A stretch of 64,000 nucleotides of DNA from Spirochaetota bacterium (GTDB lineage Bacteria > Spirochaetota > Spirochaetia > Treponematales > UBA12059), in the NCBI GenBank assembly GCA_029547205.1, contig JAKPPT010000072.1, forward strand, positions 310,001 through 374,000. Direction: 5' to 3'. The notes under the pieces are model-generated. The model did no database searches. It saw only the letters and a list, made by a program, of their open reading frames with translations, and was not told where the DNA came from. The translations under genes and the position numbers were made by a program. Positions 43,689 to 52,607 of the stretch are shown here, piece after piece. Numbering within the stretch: position 1 is the first letter of the stretch; each line of letters opens with the position of its first letter.

Positions 43689-44818
43689 TTAGATAATTGT
43701 ACTTACTATAAAGTCTGCTACTTCCTCTGCCCCTGGTTTCATTTGAAGTTCTAAAAGATTTTTTGTACATTGTTCAAGCTTATTCTTTGCAACAATGTCA
43801 TTTATAGTTTGTAAAAATGAAAAATATGTAGGACAATAAAATCCAATGTTGTAATCCAATACAAAATCAATAATATACCTATCGTTGTATGCTGCCCATT
43901 CGGTAAAAATCATCGGCTTTTGTAGAAAAATTGCTTCCATTGCAGTAGACGCACCAGCTTTGCTCAAAATAACATCGGCAACGCTCATAAGTTCATGCAT
44001 ATTTGTTACATATCCAAGTGAAATAAATGGAAACGATGCACGTGATGCTGCTACGTCCATTCGCTTCTTAGTCTGTTTGTTTTTACCAGCAACAGTAATT
44101 AAGTTTATTTTTTTTCTGAATTTGCTAATAACTCTATATATTGAAAAACTTTTCCTATGCCCTGAGCTCCTGCAACTGTAAGAATAGTAGGATAGTTCAT
44201 TGCAAGCCCAAGTGATGCTTTTAAAGCATCAGCCTTCTCTTGATCAATCTTCTGAAACGACTGTTTTAATGGAAACCCTTTTATAATAATTTTTGATTCA
44301 TTTATTCCATGTTCTATTAAACGTTTCTTTGAATATTCTGAAGCCACAAGCAAGGCATCAGCGTCTTCGTTAGCCCACCAGGCATATCCATCAAATGGAT
44401 CAACAACATACGCAATAATTGGACACGTTAATTGCAGTTCTTTTTTTGCTTGAACAGCTATATATAAACAAAGTGGATGTGTTGCAAAAATACAGTCAGG
44501 TTTATATTTGTCAATATACGCTATACCTTTTTCGACAAAATCTTTAAAAAAAGCATCAATGTACGCTAGGTTATTTCCAGCCAATTCAACTAAAAGATAG
44601 CCAATCCTCGCTGAAATTGGGAAGGCTAACGCTATGTCCCAGGATTTTTTTAATTGTTCATCAGTTTTATGCGCACCACTTGCATGGGCAAAATCAACTA
44701 CATCATTGATAACTCTATCGCTATATTTTTGTACCAATTGTTCCTGTACCGCTAGCGCAGGAGATTTATGCCCAAAGCCAACTTCGAGCATTACTGAAAG
44801 AACTCTTTTTTTATACAT
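43689..44818 (-). pseudogene. MurG/MGDG-synthase-like glycosyltransferase, split by a -1 frameshift at an A8 run
   Basis: Two ORFs in different frames join into one glycosyltransferase of about 375 residues. The first (44105-44818) begins MYKKRVLSVMLEVGFGHKSP, an N-terminal GxGHK motif of MGDG-synthase/MurG-like GT-B enzymes, and ends LANSEKK-stop. The second (43689-44060 plus upstream codons) continues with INLITVAGKNKQTKK, GYVTNMHELMSVADV and SKAGASTAMEA, which is the sugar-nucleotide binding half. Reading -1 at AAAAAAAA (44108-44115) restores the frame. It may be a true inactivating deletion, a phase-variable tract, translational/transcriptional slippage or a sequencing error. It would glycosylate a lipid acceptor. 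The ribosome site of the first half (GGAG) is present. Confidence 0.8.
44108..44115 (-). other. A8 slippery homopolymer at the frameshift point
   Basis: Eight A on the coding (minus) strand, directly before the TAA that ends the first half of the glycosyltransferase. A -1 slip gives GAA AAA AAA ATA AAC and continues the protein. A tract of this length is prone to replication and transcription slippage. Confidence 0.75.
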
Positions 44819-44837
44819 ACGTATATAGCTCCATAGT

Positions 44838-46160
44838 CTATCGCTTTAATGCAGAATCCTCCGATGTCATGGTTCCAGTTTCAAGAATTTCAAGAATTTT
44901 ATATGTTCCATATTTTCTGGCTTTAAGAAACCCCGACCAGGCAGCTTCTGCAAAACGTCCATCATTAATATACTCAAAAAGCCATTCATGCGTAAAGGCT
45001 GGATCATGCTGTTTGATAATGGCTTGCACATCTTGCAGCCAGCGAAGATTAAATTCTTCCTGTGCACCTACACAGGGTGCAGCTATTATAGGAATACCCA
45101 AGCCAACATAAAACGAAAGTTCGCTCGGTTTGGTCCAGAGTATGTCAGTTGTATGCAGACAGGTATTGAAACGAGAAAAATATTCAGCATCAGTAGCACC
45201 CCAAATTATTGATACGGCATGACAATCGGGAAGCAGCTCGGATTTTGCTCGCGCAAAATAATCAGCAACTTCTTTACGTATTCCACATGCAAGATTGAGA
45301 CGACATAAACCCTCCTGCAATTTGCGTTTTAGGCTTTTCAATATAGCTATCCCGATTTCTTTTTGTGCTCCTGCACCGCCGACCGCAAACGTAATCGTTA
45401 ACGGTCGATTAGTATCGGGCAGAGCCTGTTCCAGAAAGTGCTCAACATTCCTGCCATGAAGCGGCATAAAACGATTGCATGGGTCAAGTATTTTGAGTCG
45501 CTCTGCTAAATCATGCCGCAATATATCGAGTGATGCATCACCGAGCAGATCTAATGGAAGAGGAAAGCCTGTTAAAAATATTCTTTCATCAGGAACGCCA
45601 TACTGCCTTAATCTTCGCAATGTCATACCGCAGGGAACACAATATACTACCTTTGATTCATGAGGACGCTGTGCAACCCAGACACGGTTGATATCAGCAT
45701 CGCAAATAATGCAATAGTTGCGGGAAATTCCTGCTTCATCCAATGCAATGGTAGTTAAGAAAAAACTGGAAAGCACTGGAAGCGGTTTAGATTGTACTGT
45801 TTCAACGAGCTTTTTTCCCATTCCTTTTTTAATAAACTTAGCTACCAATTTTGTTTGAAATGTTGGAAAGGATAAGTCAATACGCGGATATGCAGGGCGA
45901 ATCGCCTGCAGCCTGTCCATGACACCAAAGAGAAAATTACCAATTACAGGGACACTTTTAACTCTTGAAAGGCTCTCATATATTTTCTTTTGTTTACTCC
46001 AGATTTTCAATTCATCAGGTGGAGCAAACGATTCAGAATTTGCAATAATAATTCCATTGTAAGCTATAGATGCAAATGGATACACTGCTCGTTTATGTCC
46101 GAGTCCCATATCAGCTGCAACAACCCAGGCTTGCAAAGTTTTATCGAACGATGATTTCAT
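44838..46160 (-). CDS. GT-B type glycosyltransferase-like protein
   Basis: 440 residues. The N-terminus VVAADMGLGHKRAVYPF has the GxGHK loop seen in MurG and glycolipid synthases. The C-terminal half has TFAVGGAGAQKEIG, a late TTDILWTKPSELSFYVGLGIPII and CVGAQEEFN, matching the nucleotide-sugar site of GT-B folds. No membrane helices; probably peripheral at the inner membrane. GAGGAA precedes the ATG and the frameshifted glycosyltransferase gene follows after 19 nt, so both belong to one unit. Treponemes contain glycosyl-diglycerides, for which this pair is a reasonable source, but donor and acceptor are unproven. Confidence 0.7.
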   Translation of the reverse strand: MKSSFDKTLQAWVVAADMGLGHKRAVYPFASIAYNGIIIANSESFAPPDELKIWSKQKKIYESLSRVKSVPVIGNFLFGVMDRLQAIRPAYPRIDLSFPTFQTKLVAKFIKKGMGKKLVETVQSKPLPVLSSFFLTTIALDEAGISRNYCIICDADINRVWVAQRPHESKVVYCVPCGMTLRRLRQYGVPDERIFLTGFPLPLDLLGDASLDILRHDLAERLKILDPCNRFMPLHGRNVEHFLEQALPDTNRPLTITFAVGGAGAQKEIGIAILKSLKRKLQEGLCRLNLACGIRKEVADYFARAKSELLPDCHAVSIIWGATDAEYFSRFNTCLHTTDILWTKPSELSFYVGLGIPIIAAPCVGAQEEFNLRWLQDVQAIIKQHDPAFTHEWLFEYINDGRFAEAAWSGFLKARKYGTYKILEILETGTMTSEDSALKR

Positions 46161-46248
46161 ATATTTGTTCCTCTATTTTTATTGTAGTAAAGCTTACATA
46201 CAATTTCAAACAGCTTTCTCACATGCTCTGTATCTATCTCATTTTTTA

Positions 46249-46257
46249 TGATATAAT
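46249..46257 (+). promoter_or_regulatory. Extended -10 promoter of the AAA ATPase gene
   Basis: TGATATAAT, a TGn-extended consensus -10 about 39 nt before the ATG at 46296, without a good -35. The same class of element precedes zupT. Confidence 0.6.
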
Positions 46258-46295
46258 GATTAAAACTATTGTTTATTACGATTGAGGAGTCTCTG

Positions 46296-48047
46296 ATGCC
46301 AGAACAACTAATTGTTAAAAATCTTCCATTTATAAAGATTTTACCTCGATGGGCACAAGAGCTTTCGTATAAATACTGTTCAAAAACTGCAAATCTGTAT
46401 ATTTTACATGGCAATATCCGTGATTTCCTTCCTCACAAAATGGATGAAGATGAATTTATCTTCGTAAAGCTTCAAAATTATATTTCCGAAGTACTTTTTG
46501 GAAATCGTGACATTATAATTTTCTGGGATCGATCAAGTGGCATTTCTTTTTGTACATCAGAAATGCATCGTGAGTATGTAAAACTTATGAAAGAAAAATA
46601 CCCTGATTCCTCAGAATCAGACTTATTTTCATCTGATCCAGCTGTTGCATTTAAGCTTTTAGAAAAGTATTTTTTATTACATATTCCACATAAAAAAAGA
46701 ATTGTTCTTATAATTGATTATGCAGAAACTGTTATTCCCAGAGATGAAATAGCGAGACTCGATGAAACGGACCGTTACTGTTTTGTAACATTAAACCGGT
46801 GGTCTCATGATCCGCTTTTTACTCAAGGTGATGTTTCGATAATTCTTTTTTCGGAAAATCTTTCCGAATTAAACTCTCGAATTGTGGGAAGTCCATCAAC
46901 AGTCAAAATAGAAATTCCAATGCCAGATGAAATGGTACGAACAAGTTTTTTTAAGTTTCTTGAAAGAAAAAATACGCTGCTCGTTGAAAAAGGTATTACA
47001 AATGAAGCACTAGGTGCAATTACAAGTGGTCTTAATCTCTTGAATTTAAATAGGCTTGCAGCAGAAAGCTTTCAAGAAAACCGGGAAATTTCAATGGAAT
47101 ACCTTAAAGCAAAAAAACGGGAAATTATTGAAAGTGAAGCAAATGGACTTCTTGAGTTTATTGATACCGATCATGATCTCTCATATATTTCCGGACACGA
47201 TTTTGTTCGCCGCCGACTAAAGAATGCAGCACGAGCATTAAAACAAGGACGTCTTGATGTCCTTCCAATGGGTTATCTCATTGCAGGCCCTGTTGGAACC
47301 GGTAAAAGTTTTATGGTTTCCGCATTTGCAGGCGAAATTGGTATACCGATGGTGCGATTCAAAAATTTTCGCTCTAAATGGCAAGGGGTAACAGAGTCAA
47401 ATCTGGAACGTGTTCTTTCCATTCTTAAAGCAATGGCCCCTGTTGCCGTTATGATTGACGAAGCAGATGCATTTTTAGGCGATCGCAATCAAGAAGGAGA
47501 TTCTGGAACATCTAACCGCATTTTTGCTCAGCTCGCATCTTTTATGGGTAATACCGAATACCGGGGAAAGATAATCTGGTTTTTGATAACCTGCCGTCCA
47601 GACCTACTTCCTATCGATATGAAGCGACAGGGAAGAGCTGAAGAACACCTTGCGCTTTTTTATCCAGAAACTGAAGAAGAAAAACTCGATTTGTTTGCTG
47701 TCCTCGTTAAAAAACTGGATCTTCAAATACGAAAATTTCCCGTACATGAAATATTAAAAAAATTTAAACATGAGTTTTCAGGAGCAGATCTGGAATCTGT
47801 TTTGATTCGTGCCAAATTTAAAGCGACAATGGATAATAGAAGTTTCGTTACAAAAGAAGATATTGAAGAAACACTCAAAGATTTTGTTCCGCCTGCTTAT
47901 CCGCATGAAATTGAGCTACAGAATCTTGTTGCAGTTCTGGAATGTACAAGTAAAGAAATGGTTCCCAAACGTTTCCAGAATCTTGACAGAACAAAACTGG
48001 TTCAGGATATTCAGGAGCTTAAGAGTCTGCTTGGAGAGCGCAGCTAA
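46296..48047 (+). CDS. Tandem AAA+ ATPase, Ycf46-like
   Basis: I take the start at 46296 (MPEQLIVKN), 5-6 nt after GAGGAG; 583 residues. The N-terminal ~280 residues follow an AAA layout but lack a Walker A, though a Walker B-like IVLIIDYAE is visible. The second AAA domain is complete: GPVGTGKS, VMIDEADAF, LITCRPDLLP, and a sensor region at HEFSGADLESVL. This degenerate-plus-active tandem is that of Ycf46/CfxQ-like ATPases, whose role is unclear though linked to stress or metal/carbon responses in cyanobacteria. It should act as a ring-forming ATP-driven remodeller. Its 3' end is 5 nt from the convergent membrane-protein gene of the radical SAM cluster. Confidence 0.83.
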   Translation: MPEQLIVKNLPFIKILPRWAQELSYKYCSKTANLYILHGNIRDFLPHKMDEDEFIFVKLQNYISEVLFGNRDIIIFWDRSSGISFCTSEMHREYVKLMKEKYPDSSESDLFSSDPAVAFKLLEKYFLLHIPHKKRIVLIIDYAETVIPRDEIARLDETDRYCFVTLNRWSHDPLFTQGDVSIILFSENLSELNSRIVGSPSTVKIEIPMPDEMVRTSFFKFLERKNTLLVEKGITNEALGAITSGLNLLNLNRLAAESFQENREISMEYLKAKKREIIESEANGLLEFIDTDHDLSYISGHDFVRRRLKNAARALKQGRLDVLPMGYLIAGPVGTGKSFMVSAFAGEIGIPMVRFKNFRSKWQGVTESNLERVLSILKAMAPVAVMIDEADAFLGDRNQEGDSGTSNRIFAQLASFMGNTEYRGKIIWFLITCRPDLLPIDMKRQGRAEEHLALFYPETEEEKLDLFAVLVKKLDLQIRKFPVHEILKKFKHEFSGADLESVLIRAKFKATMDNRSFVTKEDIEETLKDFVPPAYPHEIELQNLVAVLECTSKEMVPKRFQNLDRTKLVQDIQELKSLLGERS

Positions 48048-48052
48048 ACTGT

Positions 48053-48976
48053 TTATAAATCTACTAACGAATTAAGTATAAAATTCCAGAGCCGCTCACA
48101 ATCGCTCTGTGTCGTATGGTATCCTGTTCCTGATGTTTGCTGGCGAATGACAATAATGCCATAACTACCTTCTCTTTTATTTTCGATTATAAAATTCCCG
48201 CGTTTCAATCTCGCAAGCAGTTTATCGTATGTCGCTCCAGTTCCTTTTGTCATAGCAACTGCATACAAATATGGAACATCACCGTTTGGTCCCTTATTGA
48301 TTGCAATTTGAAACTGTACACCAATAAAATCATCCGGAGCATTTCTTTTTTCAAGCATAAACCGAATATCTTCTGGTATATCATTTTTTTGCTTATCTTG
48401 ATCAAAGCGAATATAAGGTGTCAAAATATAACCTATAGGCTTTTTGCTATTAAGAAGCGTTATAGCCGTAGAAAATTTTTTATCCAGTTCAGGCGGAATA
48501 AAAAAATTAGCAGTTGCAGCAAACAATGCTGGAATAAAAAACAATAACCCATCAGCAAGCACAAGTGCAAATCGAGGATTACTATCTCCTAATGAAAAGA
48601 TTATTATAAAAATTGTTAACACAATAAGAGCAATTGAACAGCCTATGGTATTTGAATATTTTTTGCCTTGCTTCCTAATTTGTTGTATCGATTTAAATAT
48701 TTTATCAACAGTATTGATTTCTACCGGACGCCAGTCTTCTAATCCCTGATCATCAGGTTTATTTGTTATTGGCTTCTGCCCTAACAGCACCCATGCGCCT
48801 ACTGTAAACGGAAGTCCTATAAAAAAATTTTGTGTTAGGAATTGAATGGCAATAGCAATACAATACAGTGCTGTAGAGAAAATAACGCGTGTATAAAATG
48901 GCAACGTAAACCAGGAAAATTTGATTTCGTTTAATTTCATGGCAGATGCGTTGCTTTTTACTGTATTGCTATTCAT
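48053..48976 (-). CDS. Four-helix membrane protein of the radical SAM cluster
   Basis: 307 residues. Two pairs of hydrophobic helices (~30-65 and ~110-160) precede a ~145-residue cytoplasmic C-terminal domain (FIPPELDKKFSTAITLLN onwards). Family not recognised. GGAGGA stands before the ATG, which overlaps the radical SAM stop (ATGA), so it is produced together with that enzyme. Last gene of the minus-strand cluster. It may be a membrane partner of the modified DUF2207 protein or a sensor; only the genomic context argues for this. Confidence 0.65.
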   Translation of the reverse strand: MNSNTVKSNASAMKLNEIKFSWFTLPFYTRVIFSTALYCIAIAIQFLTQNFFIGLPFTVGAWVLLGQKPITNKPDDQGLEDWRPVEINTVDKIFKSIQQIRKQGKKYSNTIGCSIALIVLTIFIIIFSLGDSNPRFALVLADGLLFFIPALFAATANFFIPPELDKKFSTAITLLNSKKPIGYILTPYIRFDQDKQKNDIPEDIRFMLEKRNAPDDFIGVQFQIAINKGPNGDVPYLYAVAMTKGTGATYDKLLARLKRGNFIIENKREGSYGIIVIRQQTSGTGYHTTQSDCERLWNFILNSLVDL

Positions 48977-50313
48977 GGATTCCTCCTACAGTTAATGATC
49001 TCGTTAAGGCTATTATATTTCCAATACAACGGACAGGCAGCCTGACAGGCAGTGAACGCACTGCATGTTTTACAAAACTCTGGAGCGTATTCTTTTTGTT
49101 TAAACCATTGAGCTTTTGAGGAAAACCAGAGATGTTTGAAATCATCGGTGAGTATATTTCCTATTGGCTCGTCATACGAAGAACATGGTAATATGCTTCC
49201 ATCAGGTGCAATGGATATTAAGCCATCGCATGCAGCACAATTTTTATTTCCAAGCCCATGCGCAACTGGGTTATACAGACAAAGCGGAAGTGGAGAGTAC
49301 CAGAAAAACTGCACACCTGCACTGTATGCTGCTTTTTGTAATGTGGGTAATAACTCAGCACATGCTGTATATGAAACAGCAAGCTCATCACGATAATTCT
49401 CTGTGCCTGCAGGAATATATAAATTCATTGACATTCGGTTTATACCGAGGCTTTTTACGAACTGAGGAATTTCTCTTACTATCTCTTTATTGCATGCAGT
49501 TACTGTTGTGTTTGTTTGAACTGAAATTCCAGCTGAGAGTAAATGCTCAATACCCTGAATAGTTTTTTCAAACGAACCAGGAGTACCAGTTAAGTAATCA
49601 TGCGTTTTTGCATCAATTGACTCTAAACTAATCTGAGCTGTTCTCAATCCTGCTCTATATAAAGCATGAGCTCGGTTTTTGGTAATAAGTGTTCCATTTG
49701 AAATAAGATTGACGCGCAAACCTATTGATATAGCAAAGGAAATGAGCTCTTCTAAATCATCTCTTAGTAGTGGCTCCCCTCCAGTAAATGAAAAAAAAGG
49801 TATTTTGCATTGTTCTTTAAATATGTTGATAACATGCTTACTGTGTTCTGTATCAAGTTCAGGATATTTTTCTGCTATTGAGTTTTGTAATCCAGTACAG
49901 CCAGCATAGCAAAACTTGCATGCATTGGTACATCGATAGGTTACTGCAATTTCTCCAATAACAGGCAGTTTAGTGAACGAAAAATCATAGCGCTGTGTTT
50001 GCAATGCTACTGGTTTCCCGCTGTACACTGCATGTATATCTCTGAAAAATTGTTTTATATGCTCCAATTTCTGAGCATTGATACCAGGAAGATTTGATAG
50101 TTTCCTACCACTTTCAATATAACGAATAAGTTGAATTCCGGTGTTGTTTGTTTTGTATACAAGATTCGGTGGAATAATTATCACATTATCTTCTTCTCGA
50201 GCATATGCATACGGTTTTAAATTATTCCAGAAATCATAAATCCAGCTTAATTCATTTTCCACTGCCTGTTTTTGTTCAATGATCTTGATTGCATCTGACT
50301 GTGTAATATCCAT
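48973..50313 (-). CDS. Radical SAM/SPASM protein maturase with PqqD-like N-terminal domain
   Basis: I take the start at 50313 (MDITQSDAIK), 10 nt after GGAG; 446 residues. Residues ~40-95 resemble PqqD/RRE peptide-recognition domains (VIIIPPNLVYKTNNTG, then LIRYIESG). The radical SAM core has CTNACKFC (Cys128, 132, 135) for the SAM-binding 4Fe-4S cluster, FTGGEPLL and a later SLESIDAKTHDYLTG. The C-terminal SPASM region, with CAACDG, LPCSSY and CKTCSAFTACQAAC, should hold auxiliary Fe-S clusters. Enzymes of this build modify ribosomally made peptides, often making thioether links from Cys. The start is 2 nt after the stop of the Cys-His repeat protein, the evident substrate candidate. Confidence 0.9.
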   Translation of the reverse strand: MDITQSDAIKIIEQKQAVENELSWIYDFWNNLKPYAYAREEDNVIIIPPNLVYKTNNTGIQLIRYIESGRKLSNLPGINAQKLEHIKQFFRDIHAVYSGKPVALQTQRYDFSFTKLPVIGEIAVTYRCTNACKFCYAGCTGLQNSIAEKYPELDTEHSKHVINIFKEQCKIPFFSFTGGEPLLRDDLEELISFAISIGLRVNLISNGTLITKNRAHALYRAGLRTAQISLESIDAKTHDYLTGTPGSFEKTIQGIEHLLSAGISVQTNTTVTACNKEIVREIPQFVKSLGINRMSMNLYIPAGTENYRDELAVSYTACAELLPTLQKAAYSAGVQFFWYSPLPLCLYNPVAHGLGNKNCAACDGLISIAPDGSILPCSSYDEPIGNILTDDFKHLWFSSKAQWFKQKEYAPEFCKTCSAFTACQAACPLYWKYNSLNEIINCRRNP

Positions 50314-50315
50314 AC

Positions 50316-51983
50316 TCAATGTGCTCCGCCAGAAACACATGCACTATGGCATGCACTATGACAAGCGCTGTGACATGCACTATGGCATGCATCATGACAG
50401 GCACTGTGGCAAGCATTATGGCAGGCGCTATGACATGCATCTACGGTACCAATATTTGCTGGAGTATAACAACCACTATAGCAGGCATTGGACCGCATGA
50501 ATTGAGCATATGATCCAGAAAGTTCATTTGGCATACCGAGTCCCGCATATACATCATGGTGAGTATAAACAAATGCATAACTTCGCCAGTACCAGTAATA
50601 CACATCGGTACTGCTCATTGAACGAGCAGCATTATTTTCTTCTTGATAGTCAAGCATTTTTTTGCGGTAATAAGCCTTTGTAGCTTCTATATCACAATCC
50701 CAGATTTTAGCCTGCAAGTTTTTTATTATTGTTTCATAAAAATCAGCAAGCATGCCAGGCAACACTTCTCCTTTTGAATTAAATGAAGCAAGAAATTGTT
50801 CTTCATATTCATGTTGTGCTTTCCTATCACTGAGAATTGTTATCTGAAGTGGATTTTTACTTACAATTTCGATGATGCCTTGATGCTTCAAGCCCTCAAG
50901 CATAATAGCTGTTATCTGTGGCAAGGTAAATTCCAACAACAGGGCTGCTTCTACTGGATGTAAGTCTTTATTAATTTTACCAGGAACTTGAAATGTTCCA
51001 CTAATAAGTTTGGGTGGCTCCCATGAATCTCCTGCCCATGCAAGATCTTTTATTGCATTGGTAATTTCTGAATATTTTTTGCTTTTTTTTATATATGCAA
51101 GCATTGAGACAAGTATCAGAGTCCCAAAAACTGCAATGAACAAGAGCGGGCGATGACGAAAATATTCAAATGCATTTTGTGATTCATCTGATATACTGGT
51201 ATTAAAATTTTCTGTTTCTTCAGTATTTTGATTTGCTTTACTACTGCTTTTGTCTGAAATACTATTTTGTTTTTGCAAATATTCATACTGCATGGGGATA
51301 TAGTCTTTTGGGAAATATATCTGAATATGCTGTTTTTCATATGCAGCATGATTTTTTTTATAAAACAAAATAGTTAAGTAGTAACCATCATTACCTTTGG
51401 TGCCATAATAATCGATGCTGTTTTGTTTATTCACAAATTGCTCAGTCAGCATTGGTATTGCTTTTTTTTCTTCCTCTGAGAGTTCAGCACCCGTTACCCT
51501 GACAGGAAGTATTAACCGCACAGCCTGATACTGCTGATTATATTCCCATTCAACAGGAGCCCAGTTAAAATAAAAATATTCTTCTGTATCTGCTGTAGTT
51601 AATCCAACTAAACCAGTTTTACCAAAATCTCCAGCATAATTTAAGAAATATATTGCTTTTCCAGAAAATCTTTTGCCATTTGCTAAAATAACATCATACT
51701 TGTTAGAACCGACCTTAGCTATAGAAAGCGGAATTCGTGTGTTATCTGGAAAATCCGCAAAACAGCGTTCCATATTCCAGACAGGATTAAAAGATTCTCC
51801 TTCAAAATAAAAGCCACTCATGGTTCCGCTCGTAACGTTCCATTCAAGCTGATAATAAATTTCTGCTTTACCTTGAGGAGTCAGTGAAACAGTAACTTCT
51901 GTTGACACAAGTTCTGTATCTAATGCTGACACAGTACATGCAATGAGCAGTGCAGCAATACACCAAACTAAACGATAGCTCAT
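50316..51983 (-). CDS. DUF2207-type membrane protein with C-terminal ACHX repeat tail
   Basis: 555 residues. Signal peptide (~1-20), an extracytoplasmic DUF2207-like beta domain (~25-230), a Ser/Asn/Glu-rich linker, a transmembrane helix at ~279-297, then a cytoplasmic part. The latter has a winged-helix-like LHPVEAALLLEFTLPQ (~345-385), a helical stretch with Tyr/Trp clusters, and a Cys-rich end. From residue 516, eight A-C-H-[S/N/D] units run to 547, then ACVSGGAH; a NACYSGC motif lies upstream. The predicted topology places this tail in the cytoplasm, reachable by the radical SAM enzyme next door. AAAAGGA ribosome site; ATGA overlap with the upstream gene. Tail modification or metal binding is inference. 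Confidence 0.85.
   Translation of the reverse strand: MSYRLVWCIAALLIACTVSALDTELVSTEVTVSLTPQGKAEIYYQLEWNVTSGTMSGFYFEGESFNPVWNMERCFADFPDNTRIPLSIAKVGSNKYDVILANGKRFSGKAIYFLNYAGDFGKTGLVGLTTADTEEYFYFNWAPVEWEYNQQYQAVRLILPVRVTGAELSEEEKKAIPMLTEQFVNKQNSIDYYGTKGNDGYYLTILFYKKNHAAYEKQHIQIYFPKDYIPMQYEYLQKQNSISDKSSSKANQNTEETENFNTSISDESQNAFEYFRHRPLLFIAVFGTLILVSMLAYIKKSKKYSEITNAIKDLAWAGDSWEPPKLISGTFQVPGKINKDLHPVEAALLLEFTLPQITAIMLEGLKHQGIIEIVSKNPLQITILSDRKAQHEYEEQFLASFNSKGEVLPGMLADFYETIIKNLQAKIWDCDIEATKAYYRKKMLDYQEENNAARSMSSTDVYYWYWRSYAFVYTHHDVYAGLGMPNELSGSYAQFMRSNACYSGCYTPANIGTVDACHSACHNACHSACHDACHSACHSACHSACHSACVSGGAH
50343..50438 (-). repeat. Eight tandem 12-nt units encoding A-C-H-X
   Basis: 96 bp of in-frame 12-nt repeats with codon variation (GCA/GCT/GCC/GCG, TGC/TGT, CAT/CAC). 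Synonymous drift between units and a fixed amino-acid pattern indicate selection on the protein rather than recent DNA slippage. Confidence 0.85.
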
Positions 51984-52594
51984 AAGTATTCCTTTTGCTC
52001 AACTTTTTCTGCAGGTAAAATATCATGTGCAATAGAAAGGGATGTGTGCTCTATTTTTCTGCTAATTTTTTCAAGTTCCGCAAGCACCCTATCTCTTGCA
52101 AAGGGAAACACATGCTGGTCATCAAGCTTAAATCGAGCTTCAATCGCTGTTTCGTCAAGTTCATGTAAGAGCGCATCGATGAGTTCAGGAACTTGTTCTA
52201 TTTCATATGTAACAACAGGATCATGTGTCTTATTTTGTCTGCATATTGCAATATATTTTTCTGAACGAAAAGTAATTTGAGCAACTAATCTTGATAAGTG
52301 TTCATCAGTGAAACGCATAGTTTTAATTGTTCGTACATTTTGCTCAAGTTTTTCAAGCTGAGCTTCAACAGTCATCCATGTTTCAGTTTCATGTGTCGTT
52401 ATAGCAGAAGTAATTCCTACTTTTGTATACAATCCAACAATCACCATTATGACTAACAAAGCAAAACCAGATACAATACCAATAAACCAGGAAACAAATA
52501 ATGATACAACTAATGCAACTACAATTGAAAAGGTAATTGTAAGTGCACCAAATGGTGATTTAAAAAAAGATTTAATAAATTGAAAGATAGTCAT
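51980..52594 (-). CDS. Membrane protein with coiled-coil cytoplasmic domain
   Basis: 204 residues. Two hydrophobic helices (~15-60) then a long helical, charged region (~75-200) with heptad character (VEAQLEKLEQNVRTIKTM). Family not recognised. It sits between the OmpA-domain gene (13 nt after it) and the DUF2207 gene (ATGA overlap), so is part of the same transcription unit. It may hold other cluster members at the inner membrane. Confidence 0.65.
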   Translation of the reverse strand: MTIFQFIKSFFKSPFGALTITFSIVVALVVSLFVSWFIGIVSGFALLVIMVIVGLYTKVGITSAITTHETETWMTVEAQLEKLEQNVRTIKTMRFTDEHLSRLVAQITFRSEKYIAICRQNKTHDPVVTYEIEQVPELIDALLHELDETAIEARFKLDDQHVFPFARDRVLAELEKISRKIEHTSLSIAHDILPAEKVEQKEYL

Positions 52595-52607
52595 TTGTTC
52601 CTCACTA

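Noticed and set aside
50343-50438. Impression of a short CRISPR-like or satellite DNA array
   Set aside because: The 12-nt units are contiguous, in frame and vary at synonymous sites; there are no spacers. It is a protein repeat.
50279-50513. Plus-strand ORFs rich in His, Tyr and Met (MHYGMHYDKRC...)
   Set aside because: They are the antisense shadow of the 12-nt repeats encoding the ACHX tail, without a ribosome site of their own.
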